A stretch of 64,000 bases of DNA from Fulvimarina sp039652615 (GTDB lineage Bacteria > Pseudomonadota > Alphaproteobacteria > Rhizobiales > Rhizobiaceae). The DNA is taken from positions 1 through 64,000 of the forward strand of contig NZ_JBDJAC010000007.1 of assembly GCF_039652615.1 (NCBI RefSeq). Reading direction: 5' to 3'. The first letter of the stretch is position 1. Each line of letters begins with the position of its first letter. Shown piece by piece: positions 1-8,598 of the stretch. A program made the translations under genes and the position numbers. The notes under the pieces are model-generated. The model saw only the letters and a program-made list of their open reading frames with translations, was not told the origin of the DNA and did not search any database.

Positions 1-368
1 TCGTTGCGAACAGGAAGGTTCTGGACCTCTTCCGGCGACAGATCGACCGTCAGCCGGTTGTTCAAGAGCGAGAAGTTGGAAATCGGAACCACCACATCGT
101 CGCGATCGGGATAGGTGCTTGCGGCATCGTCATCGAAATTGACTTCGATATGGGTTGGTGTCTGCGGATCGGAGCCAAGAACGTCGTCGACTTCGCCGAC
201 TTCCGTTCCATTCCCGTCATAGACGTCCATGTCTTCGATCTCGTCCGCCGTCATGTTGAATGGCGAGACCGTGACGTCGTCACCGATCTCCGTCAGTGAG
301 GTTTGCGCATAGGCGGTTCCGGCCAGAAGCAGGGTTGCGGCGAGGGCGGTTCCGGTTCTCTTCAGCAT
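1..368 (-). CDS. PRC-barrel domain secreted protein (3' end cut by window)
   Basis: The frame starts at the ATG at 368 and runs off the window edge, leaving about 122 residues. The N-terminus (MLKRTGTALAATLLLAGTAYA) is a clear Sec signal peptide with an AYA-like cleavage site, so the mature protein is probably periplasmic. The mature part has the pattern of a PRC-barrel: a motif around VYDGNGTEVGEVDDVL, then HIEVNFDDD and VVVPISNFSL. PRC-barrel proteins of this kind are common and often multicopy in Rhizobiales; their ligand is generally unknown. No good Shine-Dalgarno is visible. It reads in the same direction as icd but is separated from it by a strong terminator, so it is probably transcribed on its own. 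Confidence 0.75.
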   Translation of the reverse strand, partial: MLKRTGTALAATLLLAGTAYAQTSLTEIGDDVTVSPFNMTADEIEDMDVYDGNGTEVGEVDDVLGSDPQTPTHIEVNFDDDAASTYPDRDDVVVPISNFSLLNNRLTVDLSPEEVQNLPVRN

Positions 369-486
369 GTGATGTATCCGTCTGATTGGTCGAATTCGGT
401 TCGTTAACCGCACACCCGCGTCCTGGTTTCGAAGAACTTTTCCCGTTTCGCGATCCGGTCATGCGGGGGTGTGTTTCCGCTTTCTT

Positions 487-544
487 CAAACGAAAACGCC
501 GGGCGAACCGGGAAGCGGATATCCATCCTCGCGGTTTGCCCGGC
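487..544 (-). terminator. Rho-independent terminator of icd
   Basis: An inverted repeat pairs 498-510 (GCCGGGCGAACCG) with 532-544 (CGGTTTGCCCGGC), a 13-bp stem with one G-T pair and a loop of about 21 bases. On the minus strand it is followed by the T-rich tract GTTTTCGTTTG. It lies 70 bases past the icd stop codon. Confidence 0.65.
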
Positions 545-614
545 GTACCGGATTGACTTTTCAGAAGCACGGTGCGGACATATCAGGCCGCTCCGTCCTT
601 GCTTTCTGCGCGCC

Positions 615-1832
615 TCAGGCCTTCGCCATTTCCTTCTGGAGCCCCTCGTCGATCTTGTCGAGGAAGCCGGTGGTGGAGAGCCAAGGCTGATCGGGACCGA
701 TGAGAAGGGCGAGATCCTTGGTCATGAAGCCGCGCTCGACGGTTTTGACGCAGACGGTTTCCATTGTTTCGGCGAACGTCTTCAGATCATCGTTGTCATC
801 GAGCTTGGCGCGATGGGCCAGACCGCGCGACCAGGCGAAGATCGAGGCGATCGAGTTGGTCGAGGTCTGCTCGCCCTTCTGATGCTGGCGGTAGTGGCGG
901 GTGACCGTGCCGTGGGCCGCCTCGGCCTCCACCGTCTGGCCATCCGGCGTCATGAGAACCGAGGTCATCAGGCCGAGCGAGCCGAAGCCCTGGGCAACCG
1001 TATCGGACTGCACGTCGCCGTCGTAATTCTTACAGGCCCAGACATAACCACCCGACCATTTCAGGTTGGAGGCGACCATGTCGTCGATCAGACGATGCTC
1101 GTAGGTGATCTTCTGCGCCTTGAACTGGTCCTCGAACTCGCTCTTGTAGATCTCCTCGAAGATATCCTTGAAGCGTCCGTCATAGACCTTCATGATCGTG
1201 TTCTTCGTGGACAGATAAACCGGATATCCGCGCTGCAGGCCATAGTTCAGCGACGCGCGGGCAAAATCCTTGATTGATTCGTCGAGATTGTACATGCCGA
1301 CGGCGATGCCTGCGGCCGGCGCGTCGTAAATTTCGTGCTCGATGGTCTCGCCGTCTTCGCCCACGAACTTCATGGTCAGCTTCCCCTTGCCGGGAAACTT
1401 GAAGTCGGTGGCGCGATACTGGTCTCCAAAGGCGTGGCGGCCGACGATGACCGGCTTGGTCCAGCCCGGAACGAGGCGCGGTACGTTCTTGCAGATGATG
1501 GGCTCGCGGAAGATAACGCCGCCGAGGATGTTGCGGATCGTGCCGTTCGGCGAGCGCCACATCTTCTTGAGGCCGAATTCCTCGACGCGGCCTTCGTCTG
1601 GCGTGATCGTGGCGCACTTAACGCCGACGCCATGACGCTTGATGGCGTTCGCGGCATCGACCGTGACCTGATCGTCGGTTGCGTCGCGATGTTCTACGCC
1701 GAGATCGTAATATTCGAGATCGATATCGAGATAGGGATGAACCAATTTTTCTTTGATGAAGTGCCAGATAATTCTGGTCATCTCGTCGCCGTCGAGCTCA
1801 ACTACAGGGTTCTCGACTTTGATTTTCGCCAT
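615..1832 (-). CDS. icd: NADP-dependent isocitrate dehydrogenase
   Basis: Oxidatively decarboxylates isocitrate to 2-oxoglutarate in the cytoplasm, producing NADPH. The 405-residue product matches the usual length of the eukaryote-like homodimeric IDH found in Rhizobiales. Visible signatures are ELDGDEMTRIIW near the N-terminus, the substrate-binding stretch KSPNGTIRN-like (here WRSPNGTIRNILGG), and YVWACKNYDGDVQSD in the metal/substrate region. The frame is open further upstream, but the start at 1832 (MAKIKVENP) has AAGGA spaced 8 bases away; an ATG 9 bases further out (1841) is too close to the same site. It is monocistronic, with its own terminator. Together with the mdh/suc/lpd genes further on, much of the TCA cycle is in this window. 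Confidence 0.95.
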   Translation of the reverse strand: MAKIKVENPVVELDGDEMTRIIWHFIKEKLVHPYLDIDLEYYDLGVEHRDATDDQVTVDAANAIKRHGVGVKCATITPDEGRVEEFGLKKMWRSPNGTIRNILGGVIFREPIICKNVPRLVPGWTKPVIVGRHAFGDQYRATDFKFPGKGKLTMKFVGEDGETIEHEIYDAPAAGIAVGMYNLDESIKDFARASLNYGLQRGYPVYLSTKNTIMKVYDGRFKDIFEEIYKSEFEDQFKAQKITYEHRLIDDMVASNLKWSGGYVWACKNYDGDVQSDTVAQGFGSLGLMTSVLMTPDGQTVEAEAAHGTVTRHYRQHQKGEQTSTNSIASIFAWSRGLAHRAKLDDNDDLKTFAETMETVCVKTVERGFMTKDLALLIGPDQPWLSTTGFLDKIDEGLQKEMAKA

Positions 1833-1979
1833 CGGTGCCATCCTTTGAAAAACAATTATGCAGCGACCGCCGGCCGCCGGGACATGACGACGCGGGTGCT
1901 CCGCGTCGAACTCATCTGACGGCCCTATAGCACCCACCTAAGCGGACGCAAAGAAGAGTACGAGGATCGTCTGAGGCGC

Positions 1980-3494
1980 ATGCACGAAAAGCATATTATA
2001 GGATACCCCGCTCCGGCCGATCCAATCTTCGTGGAGGCGCCGTGCGGACTGATCGAAGGACGGCGATGGCGGGGCAGGCACCTTCGTTTTCTCGGCATTC
2101 CCTATGCGGAACCACCTGTCGGCGAACGGCGCTTTGCGGCACCGGTCAGGCGGTCGAAAGGCTTCTCAACTTTAAGGGCCGTTCAGTTCGGTCCTGCCAG
2201 CCCCCAGCGCACCGCGTTCCCCGAGCCCTTCGCCCGTCTCTCCGGCTGGTCCGGAGAAACAGGGGAAGACTGCCTGAATCTGCACGTCTTCACGCCGGAT
2301 ACGAGAGGCAAGCGACCCGTTCTGGTCTTCATTCACGGCGGCGGCTTTTTCATTGGAGCCGGCTCACAATATCAGGGCGACGAGCTTGCCCGGCGCGGCG
2401 ACATCGTCGTCGTCACGCTGAATTATCGCCTGGGACTGATCGGCTTCAACGGCTTTTCCGAACTCTTCCCGGATGATAAGCGCTTTGCCGCCAATGCCGG
2501 GCTTCTCGACCAGAGGCTCGCGCTGGAATGGGTTCGCGACAATATCGAGGCTTTCGGCGGTGATCCGGAGCGGATCACCATCGCGGGTGAATCGGCAGGC
2601 GCGGCATCGGTCGGCTACCATCTGATCGCGGAGCGGTCCCAGCAGCTCTTTCATCAGGCGATCTGCCAGTCAGGTACAATCAATCTGTTCGCGCCGCGAA
2701 AGAAGGCGGCAGCGATCGCCGAGACGGCTTTCAGGCTTCTCGCCCCCTCCGGCGATCGCGAAGACTTGTTCGCCCGACCCGCAAATGCGTTCGTCAACGT
2801 GTTTCGCAAGCTCTCCGCGCGCTTTCCCGGCCTGCCGACAATGCCGTATTTCGACGGTGCCGAACTGCCGGAGACCGAACTCGGCGATCTTTACCGGCGC
2901 GCGAAATCGGTGCCGCTCCTGATTGGCACGAATCGCGACGAGTTTACCCTCTTCACCGAACTGCCCGGCTTGAGCTTTCCGGTCGGTCCAAACGAGATGA
3001 GCGGATGGCTGGAGCGCACGACGAGCCTCGAGCGGGCGAGGGCGATCCATGGGCTTTACGATCCGGACAAGCGGGGGGTGTCTCAGCTGGGAACCGATAT
3101 TCTCTTTCGCGCCTCGGCGATCCACGTCGCGGAACAGAATGCGAAGGCCGCGCCGACCTACATGTATCGGCTGGACTGGCCCGCCAAGGGCGTGTTCTCC
3201 CGGCTCGGAGCGACCCATTCGGTGGATCTGCCGCTGCTCTTCGATCGATTCCTGTCGCCATTCCGGGGAATTTATCTCGGTTGGTTGCCCGATGCCGCGC
3301 GGCGGGGCTTGAGCGATCGGATGCGAGATCATTGGGTCCACTTCGTGCGGACCGGCCGTCCGCTGCCGGATTGGCCGGCTTACGAAAGCGACAGTCGCGC
3401 AACCAAGATCTTCGACGTCGCGGACCGCATCGAAGCCGATCCCCAGCGGGAAATTCGCCTTGCATGGGACGGCGTCTGCGGCCCGGTTCCGTGA
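1980..3494 (+). CDS. Type B carboxylesterase/lipase family protein
   Basis: A 504-residue alpha/beta hydrolase of the carboxylesterase type B family, hydrolysing carboxylic esters of unknown identity. The oxyanion-hole motif HGGGFF lies at about 119-124, EDCLNLHVF at about 96-104, the nucleophile in GESAG is Ser205, the acidic member is probably Glu321 (NRDEF), and the base is His413 (ATHSVDLPLLF). All catalytic elements are present. There is no signal peptide, so it is probably cytoplasmic. The ATG at 1980 has a GAGG upstream. It is divergent from icd across about 150 bases and not obviously coupled to trmJ. Native substrate cannot be told from sequence; para-nitrobenzyl-esterase-like annotation would be a default. 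Confidence 0.88.
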   Translation: MHEKHIIGYPAPADPIFVEAPCGLIEGRRWRGRHLRFLGIPYAEPPVGERRFAAPVRRSKGFSTLRAVQFGPASPQRTAFPEPFARLSGWSGETGEDCLNLHVFTPDTRGKRPVLVFIHGGGFFIGAGSQYQGDELARRGDIVVVTLNYRLGLIGFNGFSELFPDDKRFAANAGLLDQRLALEWVRDNIEAFGGDPERITIAGESAGAASVGYHLIAERSQQLFHQAICQSGTINLFAPRKKAAAIAETAFRLLAPSGDREDLFARPANAFVNVFRKLSARFPGLPTMPYFDGAELPETELGDLYRRAKSVPLLIGTNRDEFTLFTELPGLSFPVGPNEMSGWLERTTSLERARAIHGLYDPDKRGVSQLGTDILFRASAIHVAEQNAKAAPTYMYRLDWPAKGVFSRLGATHSVDLPLLFDRFLSPFRGIYLGWLPDAARRGLSDRMRDHWVHFVRTGRPLPDWPAYESDSRATKIFDVADRIEADPQREIRLAWDGVCGPVP

Positions 3495-3593
3495 GGCTGG
3501 AAAACCTTCGCGGAAAGCTGCGGCAATCCTTGCTGGAAACGTCGGGAAATCGACGGTAAGGCTCAAGGTCTGTCACGATCATGAGCCGAATTC

Positions 3594-4370
3594 TTGTCCG
3601 AAACCACGTCTTTCAGCATGCCGGCGCCGCCGGCGATCATTCTTGTCGAGCCCCAGATGGGCGAAAATATCGGCATGGTCGCCCGGGCCATGGCGAATTT
3701 CGAACTGGCCGATCTGCGCCTCGTCAAGCCGCGCGACGGCTGGCCCAACGAGCGCGCGCGAGCGACGGCGAGCCGGGCCGATCACGTGCTCGATGCGGCG
3801 CGGGTCTTCGATAGCCTGGCAGACGCGCTCTCCGATCTTTCGCTGGTCTATGCGACGACGGCGCGTGCGCGCGACAGCTATAAGCCTGTGCGCGGGCCGG
3901 AAGAGGCGGCGGAACGGCTGGTCGCCCATGCGCCGGCAGGCGGGACAGGCGTGATTTTCGGGCGCGAAAAATACGGGCTCGAGAACGACGAAGTCGGCCT
4001 TGCCGACGAGATCGTCACCTTTCCGGTCAATCCGAAGTTTGCTTCCCTCAACATCGCGCAGGCGGTGCTCCTCGTCAGCTATGCCTGGCGCAACGCCGCG
4101 AACCCGTCGAGGGCACCGCGCTTTTCCGCACCGCCAAACCCACCGGCCGAGAAGGCCGATCTCTACCGGCTGTTCGATCATCTGGAAACGATGCTCGATG
4201 CGCGCAATTACTTCTTTCCTCCGGAAAAGCGCGAGGCTCTCGTCCAGAACCTTCGCACCATGCTGACCAAGGCGCAGTTTTCCGAGCAGGAGGTGCGGAG
4301 CCTGCGCGGCGTGCTCAAATCCCTCGAACGGCCGGCAAGACGCGATATGGACAGGGCGGACCGGTCATGA
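3594..4370 (+). CDS. trmJ: tRNA (cytidine/uridine-2'-O-)-methyltransferase TrmJ-like
   Basis: SpoU/TrmH-class (SPOUT) RNA 2'-O-methyltransferase, expected to use S-adenosylmethionine to methylate tRNA position 32. The knot-fold motifs are visible: VEPQMGENIGMVARAMANF near the N-terminus, GVIFGREKYGLEND in the middle and the C-terminal knot segment FASLNIAQAVLLVSY. The alpha-helical C-terminal extension (to 258 residues) is typical of TrmJ rather than TrmL. The start is uncertain: a TTG at 3594 gives MSETT..., while the first in-frame ATG is at 3618 (MPAPPAIILVEP); neither has a convincing ribosome site. Its stop overlaps the murI start (ATGA), so the two are coupled. Target nucleoside is inferred from family only. 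Confidence 0.85.
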   Translation: MSETTSFSMPAPPAIILVEPQMGENIGMVARAMANFELADLRLVKPRDGWPNERARATASRADHVLDAARVFDSLADALSDLSLVYATTARARDSYKPVRGPEEAAERLVAHAPAGGTGVIFGREKYGLENDEVGLADEIVTFPVNPKFASLNIAQAVLLVSYAWRNAANPSRAPRFSAPPNPPAEKADLYRLFDHLETMLDARNYFFPPEKREALVQNLRTMLTKAQFSEQEVRSLRGVLKSLERPARRDMDRADRS

Positions 4371-5155
4371 ACGACGCCCCGATCCTCGTTCTCGACAGCG
4401 GTGTCGGCGGTCTGACGGTTCTGCGCGAGGCGCGCGTTCTGATGCCAGATCGCCGCTTCGTCTATGTGGCGGACGATGCGGGCTTTCCCTATGGAAACTG
4501 GGAAGAGAACGCGCTGCGCGACCGGCTGGTCGAACTCTTCGGCGATCTGATCGCAGCCCACGCACCGCTGGCCTGTGTCATTGCCTGCAACACCGCTTCG
4601 ACGCTCGCCCTAGACGCGCTGCGCAAGGCTTATCCCGGCATGAAGTTCGTCGGCACGGTTCCTGCCATCAAGCCCGCGGCCGAACGCACACGATCCGGTC
4701 TCGTCTCGGTGCTGGCGACGCCGGGCACGGTCCGGCGGCAATATACCCAGGATCTCATCGATCAGTGGGCCTCCAGATGTTCGGTGAAGCTGGTCGGCAG
4801 TGTCGCGCTGGCGGGCCTTGCCGAGCGCTACATGCGCGGGGGCTTCGTCGACGAGCAGGCGGTCTTTGCGGAAATCGAGCCCTGCTTCGTCGAAGAGGGC
4901 GGCAGGCGCACGGATATCGTGGTGCTGGCCTGCACCCACTATCCGTTTCTGGTGAACCGCATGCGCAAGATGGCGCCGTGGCCGGTCGACTGGCTGGACC
5001 CGGCGGAGGCGATCGCCCGGCAGGCCGAGCGCGTGATCGGCGATGCCGGCATGCGCTCGATGCACGGCGATTTCGATCCTGCGGTCTTCACGTCCGGCAC
5101 CCCGGACTATGCGACGCGGCGCATCGTTCATGGTTTCGGGCTGCGAACCACTTGA
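4367..5155 (+). CDS. murI: Glutamate racemase
   Basis: Interconverts L- and D-glutamate for peptidoglycan precursor synthesis in the cytoplasm. The 262-residue product has the two catalytic cysteines in ACNTAST (Cys74) and ACTHYPFL (Cys189), the substrate motif LDSGVGGLTV (Asp10-Ser11), and FPYG at about 40-43. The start ATG overlaps the trmJ stop by four bases, so translation is coupled. The gene is followed convergently by the transglutaminase with only 16 bases between the stops, and no terminator hairpin is seen. Confidence 0.95.
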   Translation: MNDAPILVLDSGVGGLTVLREARVLMPDRRFVYVADDAGFPYGNWEENALRDRLVELFGDLIAAHAPLACVIACNTASTLALDALRKAYPGMKFVGTVPAIKPAAERTRSGLVSVLATPGTVRRQYTQDLIDQWASRCSVKLVGSVALAGLAERYMRGGFVDEQAVFAEIEPCFVEEGGRRTDIVVLACTHYPFLVNRMRKMAPWPVDWLDPAEAIARQAERVIGDAGMRSMHGDFDPAVFTSGTPDYATRRIVHGFGLRTT

Positions 5156-5171
5156 ACGAGAAGCGCCTGAA

Positions 5172-6089
5172 TCACTCCGCGATATCGGACTTGGGCGACG
5201 CGGCCCTATTCTCCTCAACCGGCACCACATCCACCGTGTGCCCTGTCTCCTGCGGTCCCGTCGTCATAAGAACACCGGAGATCGGCGTGACGTCGTCGTA
5301 ATCCCGGCCGATGGCGACGACGATGTGGTCGTTCGAGGCAAGAATGCCGTTGGTCGGGTCGAAATCCACCCAGCCTGACTCGGGTCCGAGCCATGCCGTC
5401 ACCCAGGCATGCATTGCATCGGCGCCTTCAAGGCGCGGTTGTCCGGGCGGCGGATCGGTGCGCAGGAAGCCGCTGACATAGCCGGCCGGAATTCCGTTCG
5501 CCCTCAGCCCCGCGATCATTACATGGGCGAAATCCTGGCAGACGCCGATCCGCTCGTCGAAGGCGGACGGAACGCTGGTCCGCACATCCGTCGCGCCGGG
5601 CTTGTAGGTGAAGTCCTCCCTGATCGCCTTCGTGACATCGAGAATCGCCTTGGCTCCCGGTTGCTCATACGATCCGAGAACCTTGCGGATATAGGCGGTC
5701 AGCGGCTCGTATGGTTCGATGCGGCGGCTTTGGCCGAGATACCAGACCGGTGAGGCGCCATTGGTGCGCGTCTCCGCATTGGCGTGTTGCGCCACATCTT
5801 CAAGCGGTTCTGTGCTTTCCGGCTCCAGGGTTTCGCGATGAACGGAAATCCGGGCCCGCATCTCCACTTCGAAGCTGTGGTGTGGTCGCCAGATCGCAAC
5901 GGACTCGCACGCGTTGCCAAAGAAATCGGTCTCGATCCGCATCTCCTCCGGTCGCGGCTCGATCTTCACGTCGACGGAAATCGGTGTCTGGGCTGGCAAA
6001 AGGCGCGGGCGAACCCGTAATGCATGACGGGCATCGGCGACCGATCCCGCATACTGATAGTCGATCTTGAGCGTGATGTCGTACTTCAT
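5172..6089 (-). CDS. Transglutaminase-like cysteine peptidase with N-terminal bacterial transglutaminase domain
   Basis: A 305-residue protein: an N-terminal beta-rich region (about 1-90, DITLKIDYQYAGSVADARHALRV style) as in the bacterial transglutaminase-like N-terminal domain, followed by the papain-like core. The catalytic triad is intact: Cys184 in GVCQDFAHV, His227 in DAMHAWV and Asp244 in VDFDPTNG. There is no signal peptide, so it acts in the cytoplasm. Its start overlaps the stop of the upstream ATP-grasp/Alpha-E gene (ATGA), giving a tight two-gene operon. In the known conserved neighbourhood these proteins are thought to process or cleave peptides made by the ATP-grasp partner; the chemistry here is inferred, and simple peptidase activity is as likely as crosslinking. 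Confidence 0.85.
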   Translation of the reverse strand: MKYDITLKIDYQYAGSVADARHALRVRPRLLPAQTPISVDVKIEPRPEEMRIETDFFGNACESVAIWRPHHSFEVEMRARISVHRETLEPESTEPLEDVAQHANAETRTNGASPVWYLGQSRRIEPYEPLTAYIRKVLGSYEQPGAKAILDVTKAIREDFTYKPGATDVRTSVPSAFDERIGVCQDFAHVMIAGLRANGIPAGYVSGFLRTDPPPGQPRLEGADAMHAWVTAWLGPESGWVDFDPTNGILASNDHIVVAIGRDYDDVTPISGVLMTTGPQETGHTVDVVPVEENRAASPKSDIAE

Positions 6090-8524
6090 TCGGGTGTCCT
6101 ACTGACGGTCGCCTTTCCCGGCGACGAGAGCAGATATCGAGCCGTCAGAAGGCTGGAAATTTCGCCGAGATCGTTGGCGATGCGCACGACGAAGGCGTGA
6201 TCGACTTCGGACGCATCCGCAGTCTGCAGCCGCACGGTGAGGCGCGCGACGCGCCGGGTGAGGGTATCAAGGGTCTCGGCGGTGTTCTGATTCGGCAGAT
6301 TGGAGAGAGATTCCTGAATGTGGTTGACCTGGAAGGCGATGGAGCGCGGATTGAGCGGGTCGAGCACGCACAGATCGAGCACCGTTTCGCGGGTAAGGTC
6401 CACTGAATAGCGCCGTCGATAGGTCACCCGGCTGTCGGTGAAGTCGAGAATGGTCTCCAACGCCCCGACCGCGAGTTCGTCGGGTTCGATCACGCCCGCG
6501 ATCATGGACGCGGTGTTGAAACCACGTTCCAGCGAGCGCCCGATCTGCATGAACCGCCAGCCGGTGAACTGGTACATGTTCTCGTGGATGAGGCCGGCGA
6601 AGCCTGACAGATGGGTGAGAACCGAGCTCGTCAGGCTGACGAGGTCCTCCTCTGTGTCGTTGTAGCTTCCGAGGATCAGATCGACGGTCTCGTGCAGGTC
6701 GCGCCAGGCATCCGGCGAGAAGCGGTCGCGTATCCGGGAGGCCGTGTCGAAGGCTTGCCGGGCATAGGAAAGAAGCGCGCGTCCCGGTCGTTCCGGGTCC
6801 ACGTCGATGCCGAGGAACCCGGCGATCTCCAGGAGTTGGGTTTCGAATTCGCCGGGCTCGTTGAGCTCGTCCATCCGTGCGCCATAGGCTCTGAGGAGCC
6901 GTGTCGCCGTCTCGCATCGTTCGACATAGCGACCGAGCCAGTAAAGATTGTCCGCGGCCCGGGCAGGCAGGGCGGCGGGAAGCTTGCGCTGAAACCGTTT
7001 GCCTGTCCCGGCAAGCAGCGTCAGCGGGCGCTCGGGCTTGTCGCTCCTTGTTTCGGACGGGACCCAGACATCGATCGAGCTGCCGCCCTGGCGCATGGAG
7101 ATGACGCGGGCATCCTGTTGGTCGGCGACGCGTGCGAAGCCGCCAGGCATCAGATGCCAGCCGTCGTCGTCCCTTGTCAGGAAGACGCGCAGGGTGACCG
7201 GGCGGGGCTGGAGCTTGCCCTCAACGAGCACCGGCGTCGTCGACAGCGCCGCGATTTCTCTGCCGATCCAGTAGGTGCCCTTGCGCTCCAGATCAATCTT
7301 GCAGTTTTCATCGAGCAGCACCGCGTCCGGATCGGCCGGTGTCTGAACCATGCCGCTCGCCGAGGTCGCCGAGGGGAAGGCGGGTGCAAGTTGCAGTCTT
7401 TCGCGATTGGCCTCGACATAGGCCCGTTCCGCTTTTTGGCCGCACCACCAGGTTGCGATGGTCGGCAATTCGAGATCCGTGCCGAGAAGCGCGCGCGCCA
7501 TGCGCTGCTGGAAGGCGAGAAAGCCCGGCGTTTCCAGAATGCTCGATCCGATGGCGTTGATGAGCTTCAGGTTTCCCGCGCGGACCGCCTGGAGAAGACC
7601 GGGCGTGCCAATCTGCGATCCGCCGAAGAGTTCGAGCGGGTCGGCGAAATCGCTGTCGAGGCGGCGCCAGAGCACATCGATCGGCTGAAAGCCGCCAACC
7701 GTTCGCACCATCGCTTCGTCGTTGTGGATGACGAGGTCGCCGCCCTCGAGAAGGAGAAGACCAAGATAGCGGGCGAGATAGGTGTGCTCGAAATAGGTCT
7801 CGTTGTGTGGTCCCGGCGAAAGCAGACCGACGCGTGAGCGATCCGGACCGCTGAGATTGTAGAGCGTGTTCCGGAAACGCTGAAAGAAGGGCGCGAGGCG
7901 TTCGATATTGAGCGCACGCAGGAAATCGGGGAAGGCCTTGGTGTTGGCGACCCGGTTTTCCAGGGCAAAACCCGCGCCGGATGGCGCCTGCGTCCTGTCG
8001 CCCAGCACCCACCATCGCCCGTCCGGCCCGCGGCCGAGCTCGACCGCGATAAAGCGTATCAGCGGCTCGCCCGTCTTCGCCTGATCCGACAGCGCATGGC
8101 AGAATTCCGGATTCTGCCCGATCAGCGAGCTTGGCAGGATGCCCTCGGTGACGAGCCGCCGACGCCCATAGATATCGGCAAGGAGCTTTTCGAGAAACTC
8201 CGCGCGCTGAATGAGGCCGCGCGCCAATGTCCGCCATTCGCCGGGTTCGATGAGAAGCGCAGGATGGCCGAGCGGCCATTCCCGCGTTTCGCCGCTGGCT
8301 TCCGTTGGGGCGTAGACCCTGTGGAAGACCCCCGCCTCCGACAGGTACTGGCGGGCACGGCGCACCCGCTCGTCGCGCTCGTCCGGTGTGAGCTTCAGCG
8401 CCTGCGCGATCACTTTCTCGTAGTGGGGCTTCACAGCCCCGTCGCGATCGACCATTTCGTCGCGGCCGCCTGCGGTCAGCGCCGCGTAGGTCTTTGCAAA
8501 ATGGGAAAGGTCCGGTGAAGACAT
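6086..8524 (-). CDS. Circularly permuted ATP-grasp (type 2) and Alpha-E domain fusion protein
   Basis: An 812-residue fusion. Residues of about 60-480 match the circularly permuted ATP-grasp type 2 family (FCHALSDQAKTGEP, RTQAPSGAGFALENR, GLLSPGPHNETYFEHTYLARYLG, MRQGGSSIDVWV). From about 520 to the end is the alpha-helical Alpha-E domain, which opens with LPARAADNLYWLGRYVER. In many bacteria these are two separate adjacent genes; here they are one polypeptide. ATP-grasp enzymes of this class are predicted amide ligases making or tagging peptides; no product is known. The ATG at 8524 (MSSPDLSHF) has GAAGGA about 9 bases upstream, so the longer open frame to 8620 is unlikely. It is coupled to the downstream transglutaminase and divergent from the sodium channel. 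Confidence 0.85.
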   Translation of the reverse strand: MSSPDLSHFAKTYAALTAGGRDEMVDRDGAVKPHYEKVIAQALKLTPDERDERVRRARQYLSEAGVFHRVYAPTEASGETREWPLGHPALLIEPGEWRTLARGLIQRAEFLEKLLADIYGRRRLVTEGILPSSLIGQNPEFCHALSDQAKTGEPLIRFIAVELGRGPDGRWWVLGDRTQAPSGAGFALENRVANTKAFPDFLRALNIERLAPFFQRFRNTLYNLSGPDRSRVGLLSPGPHNETYFEHTYLARYLGLLLLEGGDLVIHNDEAMVRTVGGFQPIDVLWRRLDSDFADPLELFGGSQIGTPGLLQAVRAGNLKLINAIGSSILETPGFLAFQQRMARALLGTDLELPTIATWWCGQKAERAYVEANRERLQLAPAFPSATSASGMVQTPADPDAVLLDENCKIDLERKGTYWIGREIAALSTTPVLVEGKLQPRPVTLRVFLTRDDDGWHLMPGGFARVADQQDARVISMRQGGSSIDVWVPSETRSDKPERPLTLLAGTGKRFQRKLPAALPARAADNLYWLGRYVERCETATRLLRAYGARMDELNEPGEFETQLLEIAGFLGIDVDPERPGRALLSYARQAFDTASRIRDRFSPDAWRDLHETVDLILGSYNDTEEDLVSLTSSVLTHLSGFAGLIHENMYQFTGWRFMQIGRSLERGFNTASMIAGVIEPDELAVGALETILDFTDSRVTYRRRYSVDLTRETVLDLCVLDPLNPRSIAFQVNHIQESLSNLPNQNTAETLDTLTRRVARLTVRLQTADASEVDHAFVVRIANDLGEISSLLTARYLLSSPGKATVSRTPE

Positions 8525-8598
8525 TCTCGCAATAGTCCTTCTGACGAACCGGCTTATATCACGCGGGGCTTTATTCGGGATTGTCGGGACGCGCCACC

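Noticed and set aside
280..570. 96-codon minus-strand frame and plus-strand frames near 469-690
   Set aside because: They cross the icd terminator hairpin; the similar peptide pieces on both strands are only the two arms of that inverted repeat.
6611..7837. 408-codon plus-strand frame inside the ATP-grasp/Alpha-E gene
   Set aside because: Antisense shadow; the minus-strand frame has full domain motifs and a good ribosome site.
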